This document shows positions 22,090 through 35,075 of a stretch of DNA of 64,000 nt, piece after piece. Source of the stretch: Annona cherimola. Lineage: Eukaryota; Streptophyta; Magnoliopsida; Magnoliales; Annonaceae. Each line of letters begins with the position of its first letter. The first letter of the stretch is position 1. The stretch is taken from NCBI GenBank assembly GCA_030490835.1, contig CM059972.1:40713452-40777451 (forward strand), read 5' to 3'. Made by a program: the position numbers and the translations under genes. The notes beneath the pieces are model-generated. The model had not been told where the DNA came from, searched no databases, and was given only the letters and a program-made list of their open reading frames with translations.

Positions 22090-25000
22090 GGTTGTTTTGA
22101 AAATAAAATATTTTTATAAATTATTTTCAAATCCCGATGTTAGGATGACCACCCTTGAAGAGTTTAGAAATATTTTAATAAATCCATTTTACCAAACATT
22201 TGAAATGTTTGAGAAGACAATATTTTGCAAAAATTTAATGATTTGCTAAATAATTTTTGAAATTCTCATTTTAAGAAGCTTTTGAACTAATTCAAAACTC
22301 GTGGAGACAAAACTTTTCTTAATAACATTTTTATGAGCAAAACATATGCAACTCACTTCTATCCACTGTAATGGCATTATCTGTTTTATCCACGTCACTT
22401 CCTTGTTACTTTTCTATATAGAGGAGTTCGTATAATCTTTTGATCATTATTTAAACATAAATCCACCAAATCATTTTGTAAGACTGATCACCCTTAAATC
22501 TTTTTAGAACATCAGAGTAAAGCATCTTCAAAGTGTTATAACTCTAAGAGTTGTAAAGCACCTTGATAGACTATTTCAAAACACCTATATAAATCTCAAA
22601 ACACGTATATAAATTCAATTTATGACATTTAATGGAAACCATTTCAAAACATCTATTTATTTCTAGAAACCATTTTTGTAAAGAATTACATTTTTCAATA
22701 AAACTCCTAATAAACCACACTTGTATGAACTTGCTTATATTAAAATCATCATAAAACCCACATCATATTTTCAAGATCTAAGCTTGCTTACTCTATAAGC
22801 AATTCTCCACATCATTAATATAAACATGATCAAGTAATTTTAATACTTGAATATAAACATTGTGCTTGAAAATTCACTTACTTATCTCGTAAGAAATTAT
22901 GAAGCCAACTTATTAAAGTAAGTTCATAAATTTCATAAGATTCCTTTGAAACAATATTTTGGAAAGCTCGCTTGCTTACTTGTAAGCAAACTCTTTAAAA
23001 TCATTGATATAAGCATTTCCAATCTTGGCAACACTTGTGATAAAATAATTATTTTAAGAAGTATTGCTTGTTTCCCATGAAACAATCCTTAAAGCATTTT
23101 ATTTATGCTATCATTTTCAAAACATAGGAGGAAATCAATATTTTGGAAAGTTCGCTTGCTTACTTGATCACGTGAGCTTCCCGGGTCAACCCTTTCTTTA
23201 TCTTTGCCTATACATGTAGAATGATATAACATTCATGTAAATTTCATTTGCTTGCATTCACTTAGTTTTCCAACCCATTTTCATAAATATTCATAACCCG
23301 CTTGAATTCTTAGTCGGGTATACGTACATAACATACTTATGTATCAACCAGTCATTTCATTACATGTTCAATTCCCATATTTAGGGTAACATTTATACAT
23401 GTTATAACACATTCATGAATCATTAATTTGTCATCATATAAAGTGATAAACTTTCAACTTGTCATTTTTCACATATTGTTCATAATTCACATATTGTGCT
23501 TATTCTTAAGCACTTAATTAATATCATAAACCCCATTTATTAATCTCAAATTGTGGGGTTATTCAAACAGAAATATATTTCATGTGTTTCATCACATTTT
23601 TCATGCACTTTTTCATATTAACCTTTCACTTAAACCATTTATAATTTTCCCATACTCATCTCTTCAAATACGTTCATTTCATAACACGTAATTCATGTGT
23701 TTCTTAAAAATTTTCAAATCAGAAACTTGGCTTCTAATTCAGCATGATTATACACCTCAATTAACACTTATTTAGTGTATTTTCACGGATTTTTAATCCA
23801 CTAATCATAGGTTTCCAAAACAGCAACTTTGGAACCCATTTTTCACCCGTTTAACGTGTCTTTTGTCGTATAACCCTAAACAGTTTAATAAATCCGAAAT
23901 TTCAGCAATTAATACAAATTTTCCTAAAAAAAATATATTTTATTAACATATATATAAATATGGATAATTTCTGTATAGATTTCATATTTCTTTTTGATTT
24001 TTTTCTCCAACTATCCACATATGCTGAAATCAGGCGTACTAAATTCTCAAAAACTTTAATTAATATCAAATCAATTATTTTTAATCTAAAATTTCTACCA
24101 TACATTAATAACTACATTTAATAACTTTCATAAAAATTTCATGACGAAATATTAACATAATGTATTTATTTTGTCATTTTCACTGTGTTGGACAATGTTG
24201 GGAGTTTAGGGTCAGACTTAAATTATGGGGCATATTTATACCCATAAAAACATAAATTTTATGTTTTTAATGTGATAATAAATATTTCTGATATATTCTG
24301 TAAAATTTTCAGCCCGAAATTACTTTTATAAAAATTATTAAAAATCATTTTCTACAGCTGATCCTATCACCCATTTTACCCTGTTTAGGTTAATATTCTC
24401 GGATTTTTAATTTGAATCTGGATTATCATTTTAAACTGAAAATTTGGTAGTTCCTTAATCACTCCAGAATTATTATTTGAAAACATTTTCATGCTAAAAT
24501 TCATCCATTTATTGTCCCGTTCATATTTTAGTTTACAACATCATATAATTTCCAGATTTGAGGTATAAAATCAAAATAATCATATACTAACTTGATTAAA
24601 TGGGTAATCCCTCCTTTTCTCCTTTCTTTTCTTCTCTTTTCGTCCTCCTTGGCTAGGATAGATTCTGGGACTTGAGCTGCTGCCTTGGGGTGCAAGTTTC
24701 AGCACTTAGAAAAATTTCCAAATCCCTTCTCTCACAAATGGACGTGCTCCCTTAATAGAGCTGGATTTTCCAGCTTGTGGGCCCCACTTGTGATGCATTT
24801 TCCACAGGTAATTAATATTTTCTTATCCCCCTAGCTGAAATGGCAACTTTTGGGCCATTAAAATTATTTTTTTCTTAATTAAAAATTTGCTAATTAAAAA
24901 TCTGTCCACCAGATCTTGTCCACAATCAGCTGCTGTTTTCTAATTTTTTTCAAAGAATTTTGCAGCCATAAAATGCACATTTATATTCCCTAATACCTAG

Positions 25001-26087
25001 GCTAATTATCCATGCATTTAGAAATTTTTAAAAAATAAAAAAAATCACATTTTGACTACTTGAACGGTCACATTTTTCTGCTCCATTTTCTGATGCCTAT
25101 GCACGTCCCTGCTTTGTAGCAACTTATCTTATCATTATTAATTTTTTTGCAGATTTATTTAATTATTCATTTAATTAAATAGTAGTGTAGGGAATTTAGG
25201 GTCATTTTAGCTTAATAAAAAAAATTATAAAATATACATAGAGCTGCCAAACCGTCCACATCATCCAAGAGGCATGTTGCTATTCATTTTTTCTCTTTCC
25301 ATTCCATGGTCCAGATCTGCCCTTTTAGATCCGAATTTCACTTTAATTTAATGAATATTTATCCTCATTAACTCATAGTTGACTTTGGGTATTTATTTTA
25401 TTAAAAATATTTAACAAAAATCCACTTTAGGGGCTGGTTTGGACGTCCATGCTTGCCATGTAAGCTACTCTCCCCTATGCTAATCACTTTTTGGTATAAA
25501 AAGTCAAAAGAATTAATCCTAATTTCATGCAAGCATAATACCATCATCATTTTCATGATCAAATCCTTTCATAACCTTAATCTCATAATTTTAACCGTCC
25601 ATTTCTAATTTCATCTTAATCTGACTTTTCTAACTCAAGTTATGATCATTTTAAATTTTGGACGGTGATGATCAATTATCATCAAAATTTTTATAATCTC
25701 TCTTTCCCATGTGATTAAGCATGAAATTATGTGCTTCCATGTCAATTTTTATATTAATCCGCCTTATGGGCAACAAGTTATGAATTTTCTTGGGTTTTCT
25801 TTACTAACTTGAGAATTATCCTTTTAAATTCTCATAATCCATATCAAATAATCTAAAATGATTATTCATGATGTATTGGTGTATTTTAATCACCAAAAAA
25901 CTATTCTAATCCCTTCGTCCCACATTATCTTATAATGATCACTCGAATCATCATTGCTAATCATTAGCCCTAATTATCATAGTTTAGCAGAATCACAAAA
26001 ATTATTTAAAATTCAATAAATTTACTTATAAATCACATGTAAATGTTCAATGCATATATTGAATCCTACTTAGGTTGGGGTTTCACA
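22090..26087 (-). repeat. Del-type LTR G, missing its 3' end
   Basis: Read on the minus strand it starts TGTGAAACCCCAACC at 26,087. It contains the putative micro-exon (23,164-23,207) and stops at 22,090, before the GC-rich module, the stem-loop and the usual GGCGCCACA end. The right flank GCTTG (26,088) lies 40 bases into D's 5' LTR. No interior belongs to it here, so it is a solo LTR or an LTR fragment. Short ORFs within are not conserved among sister LTRs. Confidence 0.75.
23164..23207 (-). other. Putative LTR micro-exon (44 nt)
   Basis: Minus strand: TGTATAG, then a 44-nt segment starting GCAAAGATAAAG, then GTAAGCAAGC. Confidence 0.45.
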
Positions 26088-27612
26088 GCTTGTGTAAGAA
26101 TGAGATTTGGAAAATTTCAAGAGATGGAAGGTTTAAGCATAACCCTTATTGAGATGGAAGATTAGTGGGAAATCATTAAAATTACATGCCCTTTGATTTA
26201 AATGAATGGGTTTAGGGCAACTAAGCAAGGTGATTAAGTTAATCACCTTTGTTCAATGTGGATTAGTGTGCACAAAAAGACAAGATAAGGTGAGGAAAGA
26301 TGAGTTAGCATGTTTATTAAATGCAAACATTCATGTTATTTTGTTTATAATTAAGGTATAAGTTAGGTTATTACTTGATAAATTCCTAATTTGAGGCGTA
26401 TAAGGCGGATTGAGGTGAAATTTAGAGGGTAAACACATGTTGACGTGCTCTACTTAATGAATGACGTAGATTATGATAATTATGATTAAATTATGGTGAT
26501 AACAATTAAATTTCATGAAAACTTTTCGTATGCTTATATCTTGCACTAGAATGATTATATTGAGGTGACAATTTTTATAAACAACTAAAACAAGGTATTT
26601 TATAATATGGTTGGGTTTGATTGAGCTAAATTCATTGGAAAGTGCTCAACCACTCATTGTTAAAAACCATTGACTTTTTGCTTTTAAAAATTTGTGATAC
26701 CTAGAACATTTTGAGATCAATAAATGTAATCTAGGTATTCAAGAGTTATTAATGGTATGATTTCTGTGGATGGATGAAATCAGGGCTAGTAATCAAGTGA
26801 GGTAGTTAAGTTAATTACCTTAGCCTAATATGAGTTAATGTGTTTGAAAAGGACAAAATGAAGTATGGAAATGATGATGTGACATGATTTTTAATTCCAT
26901 TAATTATGATTAAGTTGATAATAGTGATGGAATAAATTAGGTCATTACTTAGAAAATTCATAACTTGATGCCCATAAGGCGGATTGATGTGAAATTTGAA
27001 AGATAACCACATGTTGATGTGCTCTACCTCATGAATGGTATGGATTATGTTAATCATGATTAGATTATGGTGATAATGATTTAATTTCATGAAATAATTT
27101 CAAATGATCGTATCTTGCATTAGAAAGGTCATTTTGAGATGAAAATTTTTATAAACGACTAAAATAAAGTGTCTTATTATAGGGATGTATTTGATTAAGC
27201 TGAATCCCATGAGAAAATGCTTAAACACTTATGGTTAAAACCCTTTGACTTTTTACTTCAAAATGTGGTTTTGAATTAATGCGAAAATCAATGCAATTAA
27301 GGGTTCAAATGAGTTGTCTTAAGGAGAGAATTTTGAACAATTTTCAAAATTTTAAAAATTTGAAAAATGCTTGGAAATAGGGCTACATGTAGGCACGTCC
27401 AAGGGGCAACAATATTTGGACAATTTTATCGCAACAAAATGCCAAAAGGGGAAGCCCATGTGAACGTGACCAAGGCGGCAAGTTAGGGATTATTTTTGGT
27501 ATTTTAAAAAAATTATATAAAGGAAAGTCAAGGGGGTTTCTTGAGTAGCAAGAAAGGAGGAAAAAAAGAAGAAAAGAGGCAGCAAGAGCAGCTGGGACAT
27601 TCAGCAAGGAAG

Positions 27613-27643
<31 letters not shown>

Positions 27644-27669
27644 TGGAAAGGAGAGAAGAGAAAGAAGGT
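26088..27669 (+). repeat. D 5' LTR, segment 1
   Basis: Aligns with D's 3' LTR from 54,603 (about 94% identical by eye over the first few hundred bases). The first 40 bases of the LTR are missing at the junction with G. It has an internal tandem duplication (about 26,215-26,690 and 26,785-27,270), a TATA box TATATAAAG at 27,514-27,522 and a GA-rich leader with (GA)n at about 27,612-27,642. It is split at 27,669 by C1. Confidence 0.8.
27514..27522 (+). promoter_or_regulatory. TATA box of D 5' LTR
   Basis: TATATAAAG, followed at about 30 bases by the purine-rich leader. The 3' LTR has TATAAAA at 55,507-55,513 in the equivalent place. Confidence 0.6.
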
Positions 27670-30600
27670 TGTGGCGCCCCAAACCCGAGCGTCACATCCT
27701 GACCCTTACCTCGGGATCGTATTGATTGTTAAACATGATCAGGATTGTTGCCCTGTCACACGGCGGGTTTTAATGAATGTTTGTCCAATTTAATATTTTC
27801 TCATAAGGACTTGATTTCTCATATTTCTGTCTCAAACATATCTAGGTCATTCCTAACCCGTTATCATATACAAAGCATGCTGATTAAAACATTTCATCAA
27901 ATACATAAATCAGATGTCACTGCACGTTCTAATCATAGTCATCAACGTAAAACATTTGAATGGTTACAATAATTCAACATAAATTATTTCATAATATAGA
28001 AGTACCAGAGTTTTTCCATGACTTTCTCAAGATGAAACTTGCTCCTTCGCCATCTCCTGTCCTTCACCTGTCTTTTGGGTTTGGAAAACAAAATCGTGAG
28101 TCGAAACTCAATAAGCAAGCTATTTGCATTTTTCAGGCAAATCATTTCAGGCAACATTATACATTTAAAATCATATTGGAAAGCAACTTATACCTTATCA
28201 AAAGGTATATCTTGAAAACATAAAATCCTGTACCCATCACGAGTATGATATGCATAATGTCATATAAAAACATGAACATATATAACATATTTCCCTTAGG
28301 ATGGAAGCTAGCCAGGCGACCATCTGTCCACGTCATCTCCCATTTCAGAGAGGGCGCCGCCGGCCTTGGGCCTATTTTAAGCGACTTGGCCACAACCAAG
28401 GGGGGACAATCGGTCCGCTTATTCCCTTAAAGTGGACCTAGTACCTTGTGCGCACATGAACTTTTTCATAAATCCATCTTTAACATGCTAGCATGATTTT
28501 CAATCATAAACTTGGAATCACAACATTTTTCATAGTATTTATCCAAGGAGATTTCCCAAAGTCACATTGAAGTAAAAGCATCATTTCAACACAGTTTAAC
28601 TAAGGAATGACCATCCTTAAATACCTCTAAAACAGTTTCAATATTTTCATCAAGCAGTTAATACAAAATCACATTTATTCAAAGCAATTTAGAAAAGCAA
28701 AAATCATTTAGAAAAATTTGCTTGCTTACCTTTGTCCCTTAGCTTTCTGACTCCGCTTTTTCTTTGCCTTTGCCTACATGAGAATAATATCTTTTTTTCA
28801 TATATTTATTTTTTTCATATTTCATTTAGTTTTTCAATCCATTTCATTCACATATATCATTTATTTGACTTCTCAAGTAATTATGCACATATATGGCACA
28901 TTTTTACACATTTCACCAACTAACACATAACATATATAACCCCATAAATAGGGTATCCAGTCATCCACATAAAATTCATTTAATAATTATCATTTATAGG
29001 TTCATTAACCTCAATTTTCCATTTATCAATTCTTTTCCAAAATACACGCATCGGTGCTCCTTTTATACACACATTGTCATTTCATACTTCATAAATAAAT
29101 TCTAAAATTTGAAATTAATCATTATACACTCGAAAAAGATGTGTAATCATGAAATATATCATATTTTTATGCATTTTTTCACAAAATCACATTTCATAAT
29201 TCATTCATCACCCTTGCATATCAATTACTTCACATATGCCCATTTGGCAACATATACATAATGTATTCTATAAAATTTTCTAAATCAGAAATTTAATTCA
29301 TATTTCAGCGTGTTAATTACCCTTAATTAACACTGCATTTAGGGTATTTTTATGGGGTTTAAATCCACTTACCATAGGTTTCCAAAACAGCAACTTTGGA
29401 ACCCGTTTTTCACCCATTTAACGTGTCTTTTGACACATAACCCTAAGCAGTTTAATAAATCTGAATTTTCAGCAAAATAATTCCATTTTTACTAATCCAA
29501 ATTCAGGGAATTAACACATGTTTAGCATTCATAAATTAAAACCTCTCAAAACAGCAATTTGCTTATCCATTTCGGTTCCGTTTCTACTCCGTTTAGCCAT
29601 CGTTTCAAGAACCCATAAAAATAAGATTTGAGTTTATTTTCCTAAATCCTTTTGAGAATAAATAATACCTTAACCCTAGGGTATTTTACCCTACATAGAA
29701 TTCACAAAGCATGCAAACTCATTTCCATAGCATTTTTAACCTAAAAGTGAAGAATTCGGGTCGTAAACGTCGTTTTACATTCCATAGTTGCTAAAATTCA
29801 TTCCTTAAGCTCAAATCAACATATGTTATTCATTAAAAAATGTTTAATAACCTAAAAATATTATCCATATCAAACAACAACTTGTCATTTAGATTTAGGG
29901 TTTGTCAAATTGAGTTTTCAACTCATATGTCATTCAAATCATTACTTTCATCATCTACAACATAGAAATTCATACATGTAACCTAATACTAATTACATAT
30001 TCATTCAAAGGCATATTAAATCATCATTTTAAGGATTCTTTAAACATCCATTTCATATTCAAATTTGAGAGTTTAAAACCCAAGTTAAACAACTCAAAAC
30101 AACACATATACTTACTTGGTTAGTGCACTCCAAGCACTAAACCCTTGGAGATGATTTCCTCCACCAAATTTCCTTTCTTTTTCCCTTGATTTTCCTTCTA
30201 TTTTTCCTCTTCTTTGCTGTTCTAAAAGGGACGTGAGTTTCTGGCCTTGAGGGAGAGTTTGCAATGCATAAAATTTTTTTCCAAAGTCCATTCACTAAGA
30301 ATGTGCATGGCTTTATAAGGCTGGATCTAATCCAGCTATGGACCCCACATTTTGCTGCATTTTCCACATCACTTAATGCTTCCTTATCCCCCTCATGTGT
30401 TGGAAAATTCTTAGCCAAGTAAAATTTCATTTTACCAATTTTTAAAAATCCAAAAACTGCTTTAAACCAAGACCGTCCAAACTGTCCAGCCATCACGTCC
30501 ATTGCTGTCCATTTTTCCAGCAATTTTTCATTTTTTTAACCCTAATTTAAGGGTAAATTATACACTTAATTAACCTTTAATTCATATATTAATTTGGTGT

Positions 30601-31651
30601 TAATAAATTTAACAAAAATAGCAGTAATAAGCATAACAATGCACATCCAAATTTCCAACCAAGCTGTCCACGTTTTCTCTCTCCCATTCAGCTGCATTTT
30701 AATATTTTTTATTGCTGAAAATCTGCATAATTGAATGCATATCTCTATGTCCCTGCATGTCAGCTGCATAAGCACATATTTTAAAAATAAAAAAATCAAA
30801 ATATGCAGCAATATAACCCCTTGGGCGTCCCCATAGTGCCACATTACCTATGCCTCTTATGTGCACTTTGTAGCTTCATCATGATAAACCTTTATTGCTG
30901 GGATTTTATTTGAATTTTAGCATTTCATAATAATACATAAAATACCTTAGAAATGGGCTTCATTTGACACCTCAACTCTCATTAAAATCATGCAATTATG
31001 CATTATACTCTAGCATTAAATGAAAGGTACTTTTGAGGTGCAATAGTCAACCATGATTACCTTTTTCAATGCAGGTATTTTTCCAAAATTTTATTCCTAA
31101 TCCAAGCCTTCCAAAATAAGCATCCCATAATTTCATTCAACCGTTTAAAATTTCATCTCAATCCGATTTTCCTAGCTCCCATTATTGCCGTTTAAAGTTA
31201 ACTGTTGAAATTGATATATGATCAATAAATCATAACACTCATTTCATCAAGAATTTTCATAACCCAATAATTCCATAAAACCAAGCCCAACATCATTAAT
31301 TTTCATTTCAAATTTCACTTGAATCCGCCTTACAGGCTTTGAGTTATAAATTTTCTAGTGTTTTTCCATTTAACTTGTGAATTATCACACAAATGCCCAT
31401 AATTCATATTAAATGAATTAAAATAATTTTCCATGATGTATTTGCACATTTAAATCAACAACAATTTTCTCTAATCTCATTGTCTCATTTTAACTCAAAA
31501 TGATTAATCACATCATTATTGGAAATTCGTAACCCTAATTGCAAAAACTAGCAAAAGCACATAAATCATTCATAACTTAATAATTCACATATAAATGTCA
31601 TATACATAATCAATGTATATATATGGGCTCTACACTGGTTAAGGTTTCACA
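27670..31651 (-). repeat. C1 3' LTR
   Basis: Minus strand: starts TGTGAAACC at 31,651 and ends GGCGCCACA at 27,670. It contains a TATA box (TTATAAAGCC, within 30,311-30,322, minus), the putative micro-exon (28,730-28,773), the GC-rich module (about 28,300-28,450) and stem-loop TGAGT-TTCG-ACTCA (28,097-28,110). If transcription starts near the TATA box, about 2.6 kb of the LTR is leader. The 128-codon ORF at 30,137-30,523 overlies the TATA region and is not a gene. Confidence 0.9.
28730..28773 (-). other. Putative LTR micro-exon (44 nt)
   Basis: Minus strand: TTCTCATGTAG, then 44 nt starting GCAAAGGCAAAG and ending GACAAAG, then GTAAGCAAGC. Confidence 0.5.
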
Positions 31652-31664
31652 ATCCTCTCCCCCT
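31652..31664 (-). other. C1 polypurine tract
   Basis: Minus strand GGGGGAGAGGAT directly precedes TGTGAAACC. It primes plus-strand DNA synthesis. D has the matching tract at 54,551-54,562. Confidence 0.85.
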
Positions 31665-31690
31665 TATAACAGGTTTCGTCTCGAAACCGT

Positions 31691-33055
31691 CTATTCTCTA
31701 AATAGCCGGGGGTATTTCCGTTCCACCTCTTCTTTTAACTCCCAAGTGGCTTCATTTTCGGAATACCGGTTCCATTGTATCTTCACGTACTCGATTTCCT
31801 GATTCTGAAGCTTTTGTACCTTGTGATCCAAGATTCTCACTGGCCTTTCTTCATAATTCAGATAATCTTGAATCGGTAAATTCTCAGCCACTAATATATG
31901 TGTTGGGTCCGGAACATACTTTCTAAGCATCGAAATATGAAACACATTGTGAACTAGGGCTAGCGCCGGGGGTAAGGCTACTCGATAGGCCAATTTCCCT
32001 ACCTTCTCCAAAACCTAAAATGGTCCAATATACCTGGGATTTAGCTTTCCCCTTTTCCCCAACCTTGTAACTCCTTTGAATTGCGTGACCTTTATAAACA
32101 CATGTTCGCCAACTTGGATATTCAAATATCTTCTCTTGCAATCTGTGTAACTCTTTTGCCGACTTTGGGCAGTGAGTATACACTGGCGAATAGTTCTTAC
32201 CTTGTCTGCCATTCGTTGAGATAAGTCTGGGGCTAACATTTTCTCTCCAACTTCATCCCAGTTCAACGACGTTCAACATCGCCGACCATAAAATGCTTCA
32301 AATGGAGCCATTTGGATGCTAGCTTGATAACTATTATTGTATGCAAATTCCGCAATCGAGATGTACTCATCCCATGATCCTCCAAACTCTAAGGTACACG
32401 TTCGGAGCATATCTTCAATAATTTGATTCACTTGCTCCGTTTGTCCATCAGTTTGAGGATGAAAGGCTGTACTGAACTTAAGTTGTGTGCCTAGAGTTTC
32501 ATGCAAACTTTTCCAAAACCTTGACGTAAATGTTACATCTCAATCTGAGATAATTGACTTTGGCACTCCATGGAGTCGTACGACCTCCTTGTAATAAACC
32601 TTAGCTAGCCTTTCTGTGGTATAAGTCCTTCTAATAGGTAGGAAGTACGCAACTTTCGATAACCTATCTACGATTACCCATATGGAATCGTTTCCTGCTT
32701 GGGTCTTAGGTAATCCTTCAACGAAATCCACGGTAATGTCGTTCCACTTCCATTCAGGAATTTCTAAGGACTGTAGCTTACCAGGCACTCTTTGGTAATT
32801 CTGCTTCACCTGTTGGCAAGTTAAACACTTAGCCAAGTATTCAGCGATCTCTCTTTTCATATTATTCCACCAATATGCTTTCTTGAGATCCTGATACATC
32901 TTAGTACTTCCCGGGTGCAGAGAGAATGGAGAAAAATGTGCCTCTTTAAGGATTTGTTCCTTCAACTCAGCTATAGTAGGTATGCAAAGGCGACCCTTAT
33001 ACCTATACATACCTTGCTCATCAATGGCAAATTCAGCCAACCCCTTTTTCTTCAT
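31691..33055 (-). pseudogene. C1 integrase with chromodomain
   Basis: This part of the polyprotein inserts the DNA copy and guides it to chromatin. Seen: the HHCC zinc region (HPGSTKMYQDL, then CLTC) at about 32,800-32,960, first catalytic Asp in NDITVDFVEG, second in SIISD, and Glu in HPQTDGQTEQVNQ. The C-terminal module includes VGEHVFIKV, then a chromodomain with PVRILDHKVQKL and NEATWELKEEVERKYP, typical of the Del/Tekay lineage. Stops lie at about 32,540 (conserved Arg codon to TGA), 32,273 (Arg to TGA) and 32,012 (before VLEKV, an expected Glu to TAG). The reading frame is otherwise continuous. Not functional as it stands. Confidence 0.88.
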
Positions 33056-33648
33056 TTTCTCGACATGTGTATGTAGTTCTGTGTCCTTTTGCTGCGAACC
33101 TGGATCTGTTCAAAAAGTGATGATTGTATGTGTAATTGCGATAGTCGGGTCTGGACTCCTGGTGGACATACAATCAGTTCCATTTGCTCTATCTCCTTAA
33201 GCAACCCTTCTTCTTTAGTAATAAGATGCGCTAAGCTAACATTTCGACTCAATGCATAAGCTGCCACAATTGCCTTACCTGGATGGTATAGAATTTTCAA
33301 ATCATAGTCCTTCAATAATTCGAGCCATCTCCTTTGTCTCATGTTCAACTCCTTCTGTGTAAAAATATATTTGAGGCTCTTGTGATCAATGTAAACTTCA
33401 CATCTTGCACCATATAAGTAATGTCTCTATATTTTTAAGGCAAATACCACAGCTGCTAACTCTAAATCATGTGTGGGGTAGCTTACCTCATTGGGCTTTA
33501 GCTGTCGTGACACATATGCTATCACGTTCCCCTTTTGCATCAAAACACATCCGAATCCCTTTCTTGATGCATTGCTATAAACCACAAACCTTTCATTTCC
33601 TTCGGGTAGGGTTAGGATGGGTGCTTTCACTAACCGCTATTTCAATTC
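33052..33648 (-). pseudogene. C1 RNase H region
   Basis: This domain degrades the RNA strand during reverse transcription. Recognised by [27 protein letters not shown], and [18 protein letters not shown] with YHPGK. Two catalytic acidic residues appear lost: the first Asp (usual YSDAS) is Asn, and the Asp of the usual VADALSR is Tyr (AAYALSR). A stop follows FALKI near 33,427 and frames change around it. This would abolish activity even if the stops were read through. Confidence 0.8.
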
Positions 33649-34574
33649 TTAGAAACTGTGCTCGCATTCCTCAGACCATACATACCTGACTCCTTTACGA
33701 GTCAACTTGGTTAATGGGGCTGACAATTGTGAAAACCCTTCAACAAACTTTCTATAATAGCCGGCTAACCCTAGAAAACTTCGAATTTCTGTAACGGTCA
33801 TCGGCCTTGGCCATTTCATCACTGCCTCAATCTTTTGAGGATAAACTTGAATACCTTTTTCAGATATTATATCCCTTAGAAATCCTATTTGTTTCAACCA
33901 AAACTCACATTTCTTCAATTTGGCATATAATTTCTCTTTCCTCAACCTTTCCAACACCTTTCGCAAATGGTTTTCATGTTCTTTCTCCGTTTTAGAGTAG
34001 ATCAGGACATCGTCAATAAAAACAACCACAAATTGATCAAGATAATCCCGAAACACTCTATTCATCATATCATGAATACAGCAGGGGCATTAGTAAGTCC
34101 GAATGGCATCACCAGAAATTCATAATGTCCATACCTGGTTCGAAATGTCGTTTTATGAGTATCGGCCGGACTTATCCTCAGTTGATGATACCCTGATTGT
34201 AAATCAATCTTGGAGAAAGTCATAGCTCCTTGCAATTGATCAAACTGATCATCAATCCTGGGCAATGGATATTTATTCTTTATAGTAACCTTATTTAACT
34301 CCCGGTAATCAATACATAATCTTAAACTTCCATCCTTTTTCCTCACAAACAATACCAGAGCTCCCTAAGGGGACACACTTGGTCTAATGAAACCTTTGTC
34401 CAACAGCTCCTGTATTTGTGCCCTTAGTTCATTCATCTCGGCTGGCGCCATTCTATAAGGAGTTTTAGAAATTGGAGTTGTACCCATCATCACATCAATC
34501 GTCATATCCATTTTCCTTTGTGGAGGCAATGTGGTTAATTCCTTTGGAAATATATCGAAAAATTCTCTAACCAC
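33649..34574 (-). pseudogene. C1 reverse transcriptase
   Basis: Copies the RNA genome to DNA. Order of motifs: [32 protein letters not shown], then [50 protein letters not shown], and the catalytic box VVFIDDVLIYS with both Asp kept. A TAG at about 34,365 replaces a conserved Trp codon (SVSP-W-GA). At about 34,066 one base is missing and two stops appear in the old frame, with the reading frame resuming at [13 protein letters not shown]. The thumb-side segment LGLAGYYRKFVEGFS is intact. Confidence 0.9.
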
Positions 34575-34580
34575 AGGTAT

Positions 34581-35075
34581 TTAATTAATTTCTACCTCCA
34601 TACCTTTTTCTACATTCACTGATACCAAATAGGCTTGACATTTCTGTCGGATCATCCTGACAGCTTTCATAGATGATATTAATATACTTGAACTGTCAGG
34701 TTGCCTCAGTTTTCCAATGGCAATCTCCTTTCCTGGAGTTGCTTCAAATTGCACTGTCTTATTCTTACAGTCTATGGTCGCTCTCCATTGGCTTAGCCAA
34801 TCCATACCCAATATCACGTCGAACTCAGTCATAGGTAATAGGATCAAATCAGCTTCTAGAATCAATGATCCTATCTTAATTGGGCATGCTCTGCATACTT
34901 GGCTAGTACTTACTAACCTATAGACTGGAGATTCTACACGTATGATCTGGTTAGTCTCTTCTACCGGCAGTGCATGGGTGGTCACATATTGACATGCTAT
35001 GAATGAATGGGTGGCACCAAAATCAAACAAAACTACTGCCAAATTTCTAAGAATATAAACCGTACCTGTGACCAC
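34581..35075 (-). pseudogene. C1 aspartic protease region
   Basis: This retropepsin would cut the polyprotein. The active-site motif reads VLFDFGATHSFI where the family has Asp-Ser-Gly: the Asp is kept but Ser is Phe. The second conserved segment FDVILGMDWLSQWRATIDCK is intact. A -1/+1 frame change at about 35,075 separates it from gag, and a stop at 34,581 separates it from reverse transcriptase, so it lies in its own frame here. The changed active-site residue probably weakens or removes activity. Confidence 0.85.

Noticed and set aside
30137..30523. 128-codon minus-strand ORF in the C1 3' LTR
   Set aside because: Spans the promoter region of the LTR. The 5' LTR copy does not keep the frame.
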